The position numbers were made by a program, and so were the translations under genes. Below, piece after piece: positions 17,400 through 26,613 of a stretch of 64,000 bases of DNA. The DNA is taken from positions 23,178 to 87,177 of the forward strand of contig NZ_JAUYNW010000092.1 of the NCBI RefSeq assembly GCF_030698145.1. The letters are read 5' to 3'. Numbering within the stretch: position 1 is the first letter of the stretch; each line of letters opens with the position of its first letter. The notes below the pieces were generated by a model. That model was given only the letters and a program-made list of their open reading frames with translations. It searched no databases and had not been told where the DNA came from. Source of the stretch: Phenylobacterium sp. (GTDB lineage: Bacteria; Pseudomonadota; Alphaproteobacteria; Caulobacterales; Caulobacteraceae).

Positions 17400-18683
17400 T
17401 CAGAGCCAGGGCGCGGCGGCTTCCCGGGCCAGCATGTCCTCATAGGTCGGGCGCGGCCGGATCACGGCGTAGTCCGATCCCTTCACCAGAACCTCGGGGG
17501 CCAGCAGGCGGCTGTTGTACTCGCTGGACATCACCGCGCCGTAGGCGCCGGCGCTGAGGAAGGCCGCGAGGTCGCCCGCTTCCAGCGGCGGCAAGGCGCG
17601 CTCGCGGGTGAAGGTGTCGCCGGTCTCGCAGATGGGCCCGACCACGTCATAGACCACCGGCTCGCCCGCGCGCGGCTTGACCGGGACGATCTCGTGATAG
17701 GCGTCGTACATGGCCGGGCGGATCAGGTCGTTCATGGCCGCGTCAAGCACGGCGAATTTCCGCCCCTCGGGCCGCTCGTGGATGTGCAGCACACGGGCCA
17801 GCAGGACCCCGGCGTTGGCCGCGATCATCCGGCCGGGCTCGAAGGAATAGCCCACGTCCAGCCCGGCCATCGTCTTCGCGATCATCCGCGCGTATTCGGC
17901 CGGCGCCGGCGGGGTCGGCTGGTTGAAATAGGGAACCCCCAAGCCGCCGCCCAGATCCAGACGCTCGACCGCCAGACCCTCGCCGCGTAGGCGCTCGACC
18001 AGGCCGCGCATCTTGGTGAAGGCCTCGGCCATGGGCGCCAGGTCGGTGATCTGGCTGCCGATATGGCAGGTGACGCCCACCGGCTTCAGGCCGGCGTTGT
18101 TGGAGGCCTTGGCGTAGAGCCGCTCGGCCTCGGAGAACGAGACGCCGAACTTGTTGTCGGCCTTGCCGGTGGAGATCTTGGCGTGGCCGCCGGCCGAGAC
18201 GTCGGGATTGACGCGGATGGCGATGACCGCACGGGTTCCCAGCGACTGGGCGACCCGACTGGCGAGCTCCATCTCGGGCTCGGATTCGACGTTGATCTCG
18301 CTGACCCCGGCCTTGAGCGCGAAGGCGATTTCGTCGGCGGTCTTGCCGACGCCGGAGAAGACGATCTTTTCGGAGGGGATGCCGGCGGCCAGCGCACGGC
18401 GGATCTCCCCTTCCGAGACCGTGTCGGCGCCGGCTCCCAGCTTCGCCAGGGTCTTGAGGACCGCGACATTGGAATTGGCCTTCACGGCGAAGGCCAGCAG
18501 GGGATCGCCGCCGTGCTCGCCGCGGATCCCCTCGGCCGTCAGGGCGTCGCGCAGCACGGTGTAGTGCCGCTCGAGCGTCGCGGTCGAATAGACATAGACC
18601 GGCGTACCGACGGCCTCGGCGAGGGCGCTCAGCGATACGTCCTCGCAGAAGAGCTCGCCCCCGTGGAGCTCGAAGTGGTTCAT
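17400..18683 (-). CDS. lysA: Diaminopimelate decarboxylase
   Basis: A protein of 427 residues of the fold-III PLP decarboxylase group. The PLP lysine is Lys68 in AFAVKANSN; the HIGSQ motif, DLGGGLGVPY and FEPGRMI phosphate-binding segments, and the CETGD motif supplied across the dimer are all present. It makes L-lysine from meso-diaminopimelate. Its ATG overlaps the upstream lipoprotein stop by four bases (ATGA), so argH, the lipoprotein and lysA form one operon. Confidence 0.95.
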   Translation of the reverse strand: MNHFELHGGELFCEDVSLSALAEAVGTPVYVYSTATLERHYTVLRDALTAEGIRGEHGGDPLLAFAVKANSNVAVLKTLAKLGAGADTVSEGEIRRALAAGIPSEKIVFSGVGKTADEIAFALKAGVSEINVESEPEMELASRVAQSLGTRAVIAIRVNPDVSAGGHAKISTGKADNKFGVSFSEAERLYAKASNNAGLKPVGVTCHIGSQITDLAPMAEAFTKMRGLVERLRGEGLAVERLDLGGGLGVPYFNQPTPPAPAEYARMIAKTMAGLDVGYSFEPGRMIAANAGVLLARVLHIHERPEGRKFAVLDAAMNDLIRPAMYDAYHEIVPVKPRAGEPVVYDVVGPICETGDTFTRERALPPLEAGDLAAFLSAGAYGAVMSSEYNSRLLAPEVLVKGSDYAVIRPRPTYEDMLAREAAAPWL

Positions 18684-18958
18684 CTGGGCCGGGCGTAGGG
18701 GTCGGGCAGGGCGCCTTGCGGGGCGCTGGACGTGGCGCTGGGATTGGAATCGATCGGCTGGGTGCGCGGCGGAACCGGCGCGTCGTCACGGTTACGTGGA
18801 TCGACGGTGCGGATGGCGCGGCCAGGGTCGGACCCGGCGTCCGCGCCTGAGCCCTTGCCCATCATCGGGCCGGGACGCTCCAGCGCCCCCATCTTGCCGC
18901 AGCCGGCCAGGGCCAGGGTTCCCGTGAGGGCGGCGATCGTCAGGACTCGAAGGGTCAC
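18680..18958 (-). CDS. Small LptM-like lipoprotein
   Basis: A 92-residue lipoprotein with a signal peptide ending in a LALAGC lipobox followed by [10 protein letters not shown], the pattern of the small lipoproteins commonly found just before lysA. In E. coli the counterpart, LptM (YifL), helps LptD mature; the same role here is inference. The rest is a low-complexity Pro/Ser/Asp tail. The GTG at 18958 is chosen because it overlaps the argH stop (GTGA) and has an AGGAG upstream. Confidence 0.78.
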   Translation of the reverse strand: MTLRVLTIAALTGTLALAGCGKMGALERPGPMMGKGSGADAGSDPGRAIRTVDPRNRDDAPVPPRTQPIDSNPSATSSAPQGALPDPYARPR

Positions 18959-20388
18959 GACAGCTTCTCCTTCCAACGCGCGATCTGGGCGCGAACCTGT
19001 TCCGGCGAGGCGCCGCCGTAGCTTCTGCGGCTGGCGACCGAAGCGGCGGGCGTCAACACGTCGAAAACGCCTGCCGTGATCGCTGGCTCCAGAGCCTGGA
19101 GATCTGCGAGCGGCAGGGCCGATAGATCACAGCCCAGCGACTCGGCCTTTTTCACGGCCGCGCCGGTGATGTGGTGAGCGTCGCGGAACGGCATGTCCAG
19201 TTCGCGCACCAGCCAGTCGGCCAGATCCGTGGCGGTCGAGTAGCCGGCGCCGGCGGCGGCGGCCATCTTCTCGGCGACGGGTTCCAGGTCGGCGACCATG
19301 CCCGCCATGGCCGCCAGCGAGAGTTCCAGCGCGTCGAAGGCCTCGAAGGTGGGGACTTTGTCCTCCTGCATGTCCTTCGAGTAGGTCATCGGCAGGCCCT
19401 TCATCACCACGGTGAGCTGGGTGAAGGACCCGAGCAGGCGGCCGACCTTGGCGCGGATCAGCTCGGCGGCGTCGGGATTTTTCTTCTGTGGCATGATCGA
19501 CGAGCCGGTGGTGAAGGCGTCCGACAGCTTCACGAAGCCGAACTGCGGCGTCATCCAGATCACGATCTCCTCGGCCAGGCGCGACAGGTGGACCGCGCAG
19601 ATGGTCGCCGCGGCCAGGGCCTCCAGGGCGAAATCGCGGTCGGCGACGCTGTCGAGGGAATTGGCCGTGGGGCCGTCGAAGCCGAGCGCCTGCGCCGTCG
19701 CGTGGCGGTCGATGGGGAAGGGCGAGCCGGCCAGGGCCGCGGCGCCCAGCGGGCATTCGTTCATCCGGGCCCGTGCGTCGGCGAAGCGCGAGGCGTCGCG
19801 GCCGAACATCTCCACATAGGCCATCAGGTGGTGGCCGAAGGTCACCGGCTGGGCCGGCTGCAGATGGGTGAAGCCCGGCATCAGGGTCGCGGCGTGCGGC
19901 TCGGCCTTGGCCAGCAGAGCGGCCTGCAGATCGCGGATCTGGTCGCCGGTGCGGTCGCAGGCCTCGCGGACCCAGAGGCGGAAATCGAGCGCCACCTGGT
20001 CGTTGCGCGAGCGCGCGGTGTGCAGCCGGCCGGCGGCGGCGCCGATCAGCTCGCGCAGCCGGGCCTCCACGTTCATGTGGATGTCTTCGTATTCGTCGCG
20101 GAACGGGAAGGTCCCGGCGTCCATCTCGGCCTCGATGGCCTGGAGGCCGCCCTGGATGGCCGCCTCGTCCTCGCTTGAAATCACGCCTTGCTTGCGCAAC
20201 ATCGCCGCGTGCGCTCGCGACCCCGCCAGGTCCTGGGCGGCCAACCGCTTGTCGAAGCCGATGGAGACGTTGATCGCCTGCATCAGTTCGGCCGGTTTGG
20301 ACGTAAACCGTCCGCCCCACATGGCTTGCCCGCCCTGGGCTTGGCCACCTTGGGTCTCTTTCGAAGCAGGCGAGGAGTTATCGGTCAT
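18955..20388 (-). CDS. argH: Argininosuccinate lyase
   Basis: A protein of 477 residues with the fumarase/aspartase superfamily signature [20 protein letters not shown] near residue 125 and [12 protein letters not shown]. It cleaves argininosuccinate to arginine and fumarate. There is a short Gln/Gly-rich N-terminal extension before MWGGRF, where most relatives begin. It heads the argH-lipoprotein-lysA operon. Its start codon directly abuts that of the divergent TlpA-like gene, with no bases between them. Confidence 0.95.
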   Translation of the reverse strand: MTDNSSPASKETQGGQAQGGQAMWGGRFTSKPAELMQAINVSIGFDKRLAAQDLAGSRAHAAMLRKQGVISSEDEAAIQGGLQAIEAEMDAGTFPFRDEYEDIHMNVEARLRELIGAAAGRLHTARSRNDQVALDFRLWVREACDRTGDQIRDLQAALLAKAEPHAATLMPGFTHLQPAQPVTFGHHLMAYVEMFGRDASRFADARARMNECPLGAAALAGSPFPIDRHATAQALGFDGPTANSLDSVADRDFALEALAAATICAVHLSRLAEEIVIWMTPQFGFVKLSDAFTTGSSIMPQKKNPDAAELIRAKVGRLLGSFTQLTVVMKGLPMTYSKDMQEDKVPTFEAFDALELSLAAMAGMVADLEPVAEKMAAAAGAGYSTATDLADWLVRELDMPFRDAHHITGAAVKKAESLGCDLSALPLADLQALEPAITAGVFDVLTPAASVASRRSYGGASPEQVRAQIARWKEKLS

Positions 20389-21015
20389 ATGAGCGAGCGT
20401 TCGGATGAAGGTGGCCCCGGCGGCCCCAAGATCCCGCTACGGTGGGTGCTGGGGGGCGTCGCCGTTCTAGGCGTCGCCGCGGTTCTCTACATCATTGGTC
20501 AGGCTTCCATAAACCCCCAGGGGCAAACGAACTTGAAGGCGCTGGCGAAAGGCGAGATGGCCAAGTTCGCCTTGCCGGTCCAAGCCGCTCCTCCGCCGGC
20601 CACCAGCTTCGTCGACGCCAAGGGCCAGACCCGGCGCATCGCCGACTTCCGCGGCAAGGTCGTGGTGGTCAATATGTGGGCCACTTGGTGTGCGCCCTGC
20701 ATCATCGAGATGCCGACCCTGGCCAAGCTCGCCAAGAATTACGAGGGCCAGAACGTCGAAGTGGTGGCGATCAGCGTCGACCGTCCCGACGACGAGGCCA
20801 AGGCTCGGATGTTCATCGCCAAGCATGCGCCGCTCAACTTCTATCACGACCCCAATATGGCCCTGCCGTTCGCCTTCAAGCCGGTCGCCGCGGGCATGCC
20901 GACGACGGTGATCTACGGCGCCGACGGGGTGGAGCGCGGCCGGTTGGCCGGTGGCGCCGACTGGTCGAGCAAGGACGCCAAGGCCCTGATCGACAAGGTG
21001 TTGGCGGAAAGTTGA
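20389..21015 (+). CDS. TlpA-like membrane-anchored thioredoxin
   Basis: A protein of 208 residues with one N-terminal membrane helix ([19 protein letters not shown]) and a periplasmic thioredoxin domain whose active site is WCAPC in [19 protein letters not shown]. The conserved cis-Pro is in GMPTTVIYG. TlpA/ResA proteins reduce disulfides for cytochrome maturation or copper insertion. The ATG at 20389 touches the argH ATG, so its promoter must lie inside argH. Partner genes are not nearby, so the client is unknown. Confidence 0.87.
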   Translation: MSERSDEGGPGGPKIPLRWVLGGVAVLGVAAVLYIIGQASINPQGQTNLKALAKGEMAKFALPVQAAPPPATSFVDAKGQTRRIADFRGKVVVVNMWATWCAPCIIEMPTLAKLAKNYEGQNVEVVAISVDRPDDEAKARMFIAKHAPLNFYHDPNMALPFAFKPVAAGMPTTVIYGADGVERGRLAGGADWSSKDAKALIDKVLAES

Positions 21016-21060
21016 ACAGGTGCTGCGGTTGACCGGGGTCCTGGCCCATGGCCAGACTTC

Positions 21061-21082
21061 GGCCCAATCGGCGATTTGGGCC
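21061..21082 (+). terminator. Possible terminator after the TlpA-like gene
   Basis: GGCCCAA, an eight-base loop and TTGGGCC form a seven-pair stem 45 bases after the stop. No T-run follows, only a pyrimidine-rich stretch, so it is a weak candidate and could equally belong to the cspA leader. Confidence 0.3.
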
Positions 21083-21215
21083 TGCTGACGTTCTTCCTCC
21101 CTCGCTTTCCGCGCGGAACCGAACAAGCCGCTCCCCAGACGACTGAGACGGAGACCGGGCGGTCGGCGATCCTCGTCGCAAGCCCAACGCGGACTACTGA
21201 GTCAGGGAGACGGAT

Positions 21216-21419
21216 ATGGCCACAGGTACGGTCAAGTGGTTCAACGCCACCAAGGGCTTCGGCTTCATCCAGCCCGACGACGGCGGCAAGGACGTCTTCG
21301 TCCACATCTCCGCCGTTGAGAAGGCAGGGTTGCGCGGCCTGAACGAGGGCGAAAAGGTCAGCTACGAAGAGAAGGAAGAGCGCGGGAAGAACGCGGCTGT
21401 CGACCTGAAGCAGGTTTGA
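21216..21419 (+). CDS. Cold-shock protein of the CspA family
   Basis: A 67-residue single cold-shock domain with both RNA-binding motifs: KGFGFI (RNP1) and DVFVHI (RNP2). It binds single-stranded RNA and DNA and acts as an RNA chaperone. A GGGAGAC site lies before the ATG. The 200 bases upstream contain no gene; such leaders in this family often carry temperature-responsive structure, which I cannot verify here. Which csp paralogue it is cannot be told. Confidence 0.93.
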   Translation: MATGTVKWFNATKGFGFIQPDDGGKDVFVHISAVEKAGLRGLNEGEKVSYEEKEERGKNAAVDLKQV

Positions 21420-21447
21420 GGCGCGTTTTCGCATTCTAAGTGTTGGG

Positions 21448-21478
21448 CGGGCGCCGATCTCGAAAGGGGCGGCGCCCG
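21448..21478 (+). terminator. Hairpin after the cold-shock gene
   Basis: Perfect nine-base arms CGGGCGCCG and CGGCGCCCG around a 13-base loop begin 29 bases after the stop codon. Only two T follow, so termination may be weak. Confidence 0.55.
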
Positions 21479-21619
21479 TTGCACGTCAAACTGTCGGGAG
21501 TGCGACATTGTGGCGCTCCCCTGCCTTGATCTGGTCCTCGCTACAGCAAGGCTCTGTTTACCGCTTTCCGGCGTGATGGCCTCGTGGGGTCCAGAAGCGG
21601 CTCCGCGGGAGGACGGGGC

Positions 21620-23497
21620 ATGCAATCTGAAGCCACGGACGGCGAAGCCGCCGGTTGGTTCTTCGAAAATGCGCTCGACGCTTTCGTTGTCGTCAGTCAC
21701 GGCAAGGTCGTGTCGGCCAATCCCGCCTGGTTCGCTCTGTCCGGCTGGTCGCAAGCCGAGACCCTGGGCCGCCCCTACGCCGAACTCCACCATCCCGACG
21801 AGGCTCAGCACATTGCCGACCAGGTGATGCGCTTGAGGCGCGACGGCTCGTCGATATTCGACCACCGCATCCCAGCTCCCGATGGCGACTGGCTTTGGGT
21901 GCGCACCCGGGCCAAGCGAGCCTTCGACGGACGCGCCCTACTGGTGATCCAGGACATTTCGACCGAGCGCCAGGCCGCCGAGAACAACGAAAAGGTCGGG
22001 CGGGTCGCAGAACTGCTGGGCGAGACGGCGGGGGTCTATGTCTGGCGGTTCGACCCCGACGCCCGCGAGTACGATCTCAACCCACTGGTCACCGGACGGC
22101 CCGACGGGTCGGGCCTGTTGCGGGTGGGCGAGGCGGCGTTCAAGGACCTTATTCATCCTGACGACCGCGGCGAGGTCGAGGCGCTTTGGGCCCGGGTCCG
22201 CGGCGCGGGCGAACCCGCCATCGTCACATATCGCCACAAGGCCGAGACCGGCGAGTGGCGCAGATTCCGGACTGCCTGGCGTGGGGTGCGTCCCCTGCCG
22301 TCCGGCGGCTGGGACGTGCTCGGGATCACGCAGGACTTTACGGAACTGGCCGGCGCCCGCGACGCGGCGCTCGCCGCCGTCCAGGCCAAGACCGAGTTCC
22401 TGGCCAATATAAGCCACGAGATTCGCACGCCGATGAACGGCGTGATGGGTGTGCTGCACATCCTGAAGAGCGAACCCCTTTCGGACGCGGCCCAGGTCCT
22501 GGTGGACGAGGCCCTGGCCTGCGGCTCGACCCTGTCGCAGCTGCTCGGCGACATCATCGACTTCTCGCGCATCGAGGGTGGCGGCCTGCAGTTGACGGCT
22601 GAGCCCTTGGACCTGTCGCGCGAGGGCGACGTGGTGATCGGCATGCTGCGGGCCGACGCTGACGCCCGCGGCCTCGCGCTCACCATCAACGCGCCCGAGA
22701 GCCTCGGCTGGGCGTCGCTGGATCCCGTGCGGCTGCGCCAGATGCTGTTCAACCTGGCCGGCAACGCCGTGAAGTTCACCTTGAAGGGCGGCGTGAGGAT
22801 CATCCTGGCGACGTCGGGGGAAGGCGCGGCCCAGCGCCTGCGAATCGAAGTCTCCGACACCGGCGTCGGAATTCCGATGGAAGCCCAGGCCAATCTCCTG
22901 GACCGGTTCCAGCAGGCCGACGGCTCCAGCACCCGGCGGTTCGGCGGCTCGGGCCTGGGCCTGGCGGTCACCAAGGCGCTGGCCGAGCTCATGGGCGGGG
23001 GCATCGGCTTCACGAGCCTCGAGGGCGCCGGCTCCACCTTCTGGATCGACATCGCCGCGCCGGCCTGCGCCGCGCCGGCGCCCGTCAGGGCCGACCCCTG
23101 GCTGACCGGCCTACGGGTGCTGGTGGTGGAGGACAACCCCACCAATCGCATGGTCGCCCTGCGGATGCTGACCGAGTTGGGCGCCGACGTGGAGATCGCC
23201 CGTGACGGCTCCGAGGGCGTCGAGCAGGCGAGCGCCGGCGCCTATGACATCATCTTCATGGATATCCAGATGCCGGTGATGGACGGAGTTGAAGCCGCGC
23301 TCCGGATCCGAGCCCTGCCTGGTCCTACCGGTCAGACGCCCATCGTGGCGACCACCGCCAATGTGCTGCCTGAGCAGATCGAGTCCTATCGGCGCGCCGG
23401 AATGGACGGCTATGTGGCCAAGCCGATCTCACCGGCCGCCCTGCTGGCCGAAATCTCACGCCTCGCGGCGGCGATGGCGCCGGAGCAGGCGGCCTAG
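21620..23497 (+). CDS. Cytoplasmic PAS hybrid histidine kinase
   Basis: A protein of 625 residues without membrane segments. Order: PAS domain at about 10-125, a second PAS-like domain at about 135-250, HisKA with the phospho-accepting His266 in NISHEIRTPMNG, HATPase with DTGVGIP and GGSGLGLAV motifs, and a receiver domain with Asp548 in IIFMDIQMP. The start at 21620 follows a GGAGG site; an in-frame GTG at 21584 has none. It is an orphan hybrid kinase: no response regulator or Hpt gene is adjacent, so its output is unknown. It is convergent with an XRE gene across a double hairpin. Confidence 0.9.
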   Translation: MQSEATDGEAAGWFFENALDAFVVVSHGKVVSANPAWFALSGWSQAETLGRPYAELHHPDEAQHIADQVMRLRRDGSSIFDHRIPAPDGDWLWVRTRAKRAFDGRALLVIQDISTERQAAENNEKVGRVAELLGETAGVYVWRFDPDAREYDLNPLVTGRPDGSGLLRVGEAAFKDLIHPDDRGEVEALWARVRGAGEPAIVTYRHKAETGEWRRFRTAWRGVRPLPSGGWDVLGITQDFTELAGARDAALAAVQAKTEFLANISHEIRTPMNGVMGVLHILKSEPLSDAAQVLVDEALACGSTLSQLLGDIIDFSRIEGGGLQLTAEPLDLSREGDVVIGMLRADADARGLALTINAPESLGWASLDPVRLRQMLFNLAGNAVKFTLKGGVRIILATSGEGAAQRLRIEVSDTGVGIPMEAQANLLDRFQQADGSSTRRFGGSGLGLAVTKALAELMGGGIGFTSLEGAGSTFWIDIAAPACAAPAPVRADPWLTGLRVLVVEDNPTNRMVALRMLTELGADVEIARDGSEGVEQASAGAYDIIFMDIQMPVMDGVEAALRIRALPGPTGQTPIVATTANVLPEQIESYRRAGMDGYVAKPISPAALLAEISRLAAAMAPEQAA

Positions 23498-23503
23498 AGT
23501 AGG

Positions 23504-23529
23504 ATCCGATCCGACTGGATCGGATTTTG
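23504..23529 (+). terminator. Intrinsic terminator after the hybrid kinase
   Basis: ATCCGATCC and GGATCGGAT, nine perfect pairs around a GACT loop, are followed by TTTG. It starts seven bases after the kinase stop. Confidence 0.75.
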
Positions 23530-23547
23530 CTCAAGCCTCTTTGAATT

Positions 23548-23598
23548 TAGACCATTTTCTTCGCCGAACCGGTGTCCATTTCGGCGGAAAATGGTCTA
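23548..23598. repeat. Long inverted repeat reaching into the XRE stop codon
   Basis: The left arm begins TAGACCATTTTC and ends CGCCGAA; the right arm begins TTCGGCGG and ends AAAATGGTCTA, a near-perfect match with a two-base bulge. The right arm includes the stop codon of the convergent XRE gene. It could serve as a two-way terminator, and its form suggests a dispersed palindrome. Confidence 0.65.
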
Positions 23599-24030
23599 GG
23601 CCAGTTCGCGCTGGCGGGTTCGAGGGGCGCCTGTGCCGGCGTCGGTGTCGGTCAGGGTCCTGAGCAGATTGACCAGCGAGGCGCGCGCGTCCGGGGGGAG
23701 GCGCTCGAAGGCGGTCAGCAGCTCAAGGGCGCCGGGCGTTCGGATCCGGCTGAGCATGTCGATGTCGCCGCCGATCTCCGCGCCGGAGGTGTCCAGCACG
23801 TCCATCAGGTCGACCACCCGGCAGCGTAGAGCGCGCGCGATCTGGACCAGACGAGAGAAGGAGATGCGGTTGGCCCCGTTCTCGTACTTCTGGATCTGCT
23901 GGAAGCTGACGCCGCATTGTTCGGCCAGGGCTTCCTGAGACATGCCAATGGTTCGGCGACGTATCCGCACCGCGGCTCCAAGGGCAATGTCCATGGGATC
24001 CGGGGTCTTGTTGGAAATCTCCAAAGTCAT
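23596..24030 (-). CDS. XRE-family regulator, 144 residues
   Basis: An N-terminal helix-turn-helix (SQEALAEQCGVSFQQIQKYE, then GANRIS) is followed by about 70 residues with no known domain. Cytoplasmic DNA-binding regulator of the Cro/CI type. The ATG at 24030 has a GAGGAG site. Its helix-turn-helix closely resembles that of the next gene upstream on the same strand, sharing FQQ-QKYE-GANRIS, so the two are paralogues. Targets are unknown. Confidence 0.85.
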   Translation of the reverse strand: MTLEISNKTPDPMDIALGAAVRIRRRTIGMSQEALAEQCGVSFQQIQKYENGANRISFSRLVQIARALRCRVVDLMDVLDTSGAEIGGDIDMLSRIRTPGALELLTAFERLPPDARASLVNLLRTLTDTDAGTGAPRTRQRELA

Positions 24031-24165
24031 CGTCGTCTCCTCACCCAAAACGTCCGAAGGCGGAGCAAGCGCGCCGAGGGGATCGCTCAGGATTCGAAGG
24101 AAGTTAAGGCTTATATTTCAGCTTTGAAAAGTGCGCGCATCGCCTCAGCCAGGCCCATAGACGAG

Positions 24166-24182
24166 CATGTTCATCGAACATG
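24166..24182. promoter_or_regulatory. Inverted repeat between the two XRE genes
   Basis: CATGTTC and GAACATG are perfect seven-base arms around ATC. The element sits between the stop of the 104-residue XRE gene and the start of the 144-residue one, where an operator for either regulator would be plausible. It has no T-run, so it is not a convincing terminator. Confidence 0.4.
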
Positions 24183-24190
24183 TTGTTCAA

Positions 24191-24505
24191 TTAGCGGGTT
24201 GTCGCGTCTCCGGTCCGGCCGAGATGGGGCGACGTCTTCGGCTGGGCGGCCAAGTCTTCGCCGACACTTGCGCCGTTCAGGTGCGATTTCTCAAGGCCGT
24301 CATAGAAGTAGTGGACCGGGACGTCCAGGGCTTCGGCCAGCCGCCAGATCATCGAGGCGGAGATCCGGTTGGCGCCGCACTCGTACTTTTGAACCTGTTG
24401 GAACGTCACGCCGCAAAGTTGTCCCAGCTGGCGTTGAGTGAGGTTGAGCTCCCGCCGACGGTGGAAAACTCGCTTTGCCAGATGAAGGTCGATGTCGTCG
24501 CGCAT
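24191..24505 (-). CDS. XRE-family regulator, 104 residues
   Basis: A short helix-turn-helix protein. Residues about 18-75 hold the motif TQRQLGQLCGVTFQQVQKYE and CGANRIS; the tail has no recognised domain. It is a paralogue of the XRE protein downstream. The ATG at 24505 has only a weak ribosome site. It may be the first gene of a two-gene unit, but 160 bases separate the two, with an inverted repeat between them. Confidence 0.82.
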   Translation of the reverse strand: MRDDIDLHLAKRVFHRRRELNLTQRQLGQLCGVTFQQVQKYECGANRISASMIWRLAEALDVPVHYFYDGLEKSHLNGASVGEDLAAQPKTSPHLGRTGDATTR

Positions 24506-24790
24506 GGCTTCAATCGCAAGCTGGGGTCAAGGGTTGGCGTCAAGAGAGAGGTGGTCGAAATGGCACACGGTCCACATCTCATCCAACGACAGGCAAGTTG
24601 CGAACCATCCGACAAATCTGAGAAGCACCAGCCGGCCCCTTCCGTTCCCAGCCGACCCTCGTCCGTAAGCAGGTACGAACGCCGTCGGGCCATGGATGTC
24701 GCCTATCGCCGCCTTGTCAGCCGGCTACCGGACAAATGCGACGATTGCATGTGAACGACGGCTGAACCGTAGGGGGTATTGGGTCGCCTG
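24506..24790. other. Gap without a recognised gene
   Basis: These bases lie upstream of the 104-residue XRE gene and downstream of aceA. I see no reading frame with a recognisable protein, no tRNA and no strong repeat. It probably holds the XRE promoter. Confidence 0.5.
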
Positions 24791-24843
24791 AAAACAGAAG
24801 AGCGGCCCGAGGCGTCATGCCCCGGGCCGCTCTGTCAGTCTTG
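24791..24843 (-). terminator. Intrinsic terminator of aceA
   Basis: On the minus strand AGAGCGGCCCG pairs with CGGGCCGCTCT, eleven perfect pairs, followed by TCTGTTTTC. It begins 18 bases after the aceA stop. Confidence 0.85.
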
Positions 24844-24861
24844 GTCGATGAATCGTCGGCC

Positions 24862-26454
24862 TTAGGCGAACTGGTTCATCGTATTGTGTGCGCCGCCGGC
24901 CTTCAGGGCCGCTTCGCCGGCGAAGTATTCCTTGTGATCGTCGCCGATGTCGGAACCCGACATGTTCTGGTGACGCACGCAGGCGATGCCTTCGCGGATC
25001 TCCTTGCGCTGGACGTTGAGCACGTAGCCCAGCATCCCTTGCGAGCCGAAGTACTCCTTGGCCAGGTTGTCCGTGCTGAGCGCGGCCGTGTGATAGGTCG
25101 GCAGCGTGATCAGATGGTGGAAGATGCCCGCCCGCTTGGCGCCGTCGGCCTGGAACGTGCGGATGCGCTCGTCGGCGTCGTCGGCCAGTTCGGTGCCGTC
25201 GTAGTCCACGCTCATCAGCTTGGCGCGGTCATAGGCCGACACGTCCTTACCGGCGGCCTTGTAGGCGTCATAGACCTGCTGGCGGAAGTTGAGCGTCCAG
25301 TTGAACGACGGGCTGTTGTTGTAGACCAGCTTGGCGTTGGGGATGACCTCGCGAACGCGGTCCATCATGCCGGCGATCTGCTCGACGTGGGGCTTCTCGG
25401 TCTCGATCCACAGCAGGTCCGCGCCGTTCTGCAGCGAGGTGATGCTGTCCAGGACGCAGCGGTCCTCGCCGGTGCCTTCCCGGAACTGGAAGAGGTTGCT
25501 GGGCAGGCGCTTGGGACGCAGCAGCTTGCCGTTGCGGTTGATGATCACGTCGCCGTTGGAGAGCTTGTCCGGGGTGATCTCCTCGCAGTCGAGGAAGCTG
25601 TTGTACTGGTCGCCCAGGTCGCCCGGCGTATGGCTGACAGCGATCTGCTTGGTGAGGCCGGCGCCCAGCGAGTCGGTGCGGGTGACGATGACGCCGTCCT
25701 CCACGCCCAGCTCGAGGAAGGCGTAGCGGCAGGCGCGCACCTTGGCGAGGAAGTCCTCGTGCGGGACGGTGACCTTGCCGTCCTGGTGGCCGCACTGCTT
25801 CTCGTCGGAGACCTGGTTCTCGATCTGCAGCGCGCAGGCGCCGGCTTCAATCATCTTCTTGGCCAGCAGATAGGTCGCCTCGGCATTACCGAAGCCAGCG
25901 TCGATGTCGGCGATGACCGGAACCACGTGGGTCTGATAGTTGTCGACCGCTTCCAGCAGGGCCTTTTCCTTGGCCTTGTCGCCGGCCGCCCGGGCTTCGT
26001 CGATCTCACGGAACATGCCGCCCAGCTCGCGGGCGTCGGCCTGGCGCAGGAAGGTGTAGAGTTCTTCGATCAGCGCCGGCACCGAGGTCTTCTCGTGCAT
26101 CGACTGGTCGGGCAGGGGACCGAAGTCCGAGCGCAGGGCGGCGACCATCCAGCCGGACAGGTACAGGTAGCGGCGGTCGGTGTTGCCGAAGTGCTTCTTG
26201 ATCGAGATCAGCTTCTGCTGGCCGATGAAGCCGTGCCAGCAGCCCAGCGACTGGGTGTACTTCGAGGAGTCGGCGTCATAGGCCGCCATGTCCTTACGCA
26301 TGATCGCGGCGGTGTGGCGGGCGATCTCCAGGCCGGTCTTGAAGCGGTTCTGAAGGCGCATGCGAGCCACGGATTCGGCGTTGATGCCGGTCCACGCTTC
26401 GTTCTTGCTGTTGATGAGCTGGCCCATCTGGATGATGTGATCTTGGTAGGACAT
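24862..26454 (-). CDS. aceA: Isocitrate lyase, long subfamily
   Basis: A protein of 530 residues, longer than the 434-residue E. coli enzyme and matching the long bacterial subfamily. The catalytic Cys221 is in KQCGHQDGK (KKCGH in the short type). Other expected segments are present: IADIDAGFGN, LQIENQVSDEK and NNSPSFNW. It splits isocitrate into glyoxylate and succinate, the first step of the glyoxylate shunt used on acetate and fatty acids. Ribosome site GGAAGAGG. Divergent from its likely regulator, with glcB just beyond. Confidence 0.95.
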   Translation of the reverse strand: MSYQDHIIQMGQLINSKNEAWTGINAESVARMRLQNRFKTGLEIARHTAAIMRKDMAAYDADSSKYTQSLGCWHGFIGQQKLISIKKHFGNTDRRYLYLSGWMVAALRSDFGPLPDQSMHEKTSVPALIEELYTFLRQADARELGGMFREIDEARAAGDKAKEKALLEAVDNYQTHVVPVIADIDAGFGNAEATYLLAKKMIEAGACALQIENQVSDEKQCGHQDGKVTVPHEDFLAKVRACRYAFLELGVEDGVIVTRTDSLGAGLTKQIAVSHTPGDLGDQYNSFLDCEEITPDKLSNGDVIINRNGKLLRPKRLPSNLFQFREGTGEDRCVLDSITSLQNGADLLWIETEKPHVEQIAGMMDRVREVIPNAKLVYNNSPSFNWTLNFRQQVYDAYKAAGKDVSAYDRAKLMSVDYDGTELADDADERIRTFQADGAKRAGIFHHLITLPTYHTAALSTDNLAKEYFGSQGMLGYVLNVQRKEIREGIACVRHQNMSGSDIGDDHKEYFAGEAALKAGGAHNTMNQFA

Positions 26455-26551
26455 GTGCCTCTTCCGCGTTCGGCCGGGGAACTGGGACCCGGTGCTTGGC
26501 GTCTCCGTACAGCGCGAACCGCCCCGCGCGGAAGGCTGTGCGAGGTGTGGA

Positions 26552-26587
26552 TGTAAGACTTTACAAAAATTGGCTGTAATGATGTAA
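26552..26587. promoter_or_regulatory. Likely operator between aceA and its regulator
   Basis: A perfect palindrome TGTAA-GACT-TTACA at 26552-26565 is followed by two more TGTAA half-sites at 26575 and 26583, eight bases apart. It lies in the 159-base divergent promoter region of aceA and the ScfR-family gene. Binding by that regulator is inference. Confidence 0.6.
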
Positions 26588-26613
26588 GGATCACACGTAC
26601 ACGGAGTTCAGCC

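Noticed and set aside
24692..24754. Twenty-codon frame ending CDDCM
   Set aside because: No ribosome site, too short and nothing supports translation.
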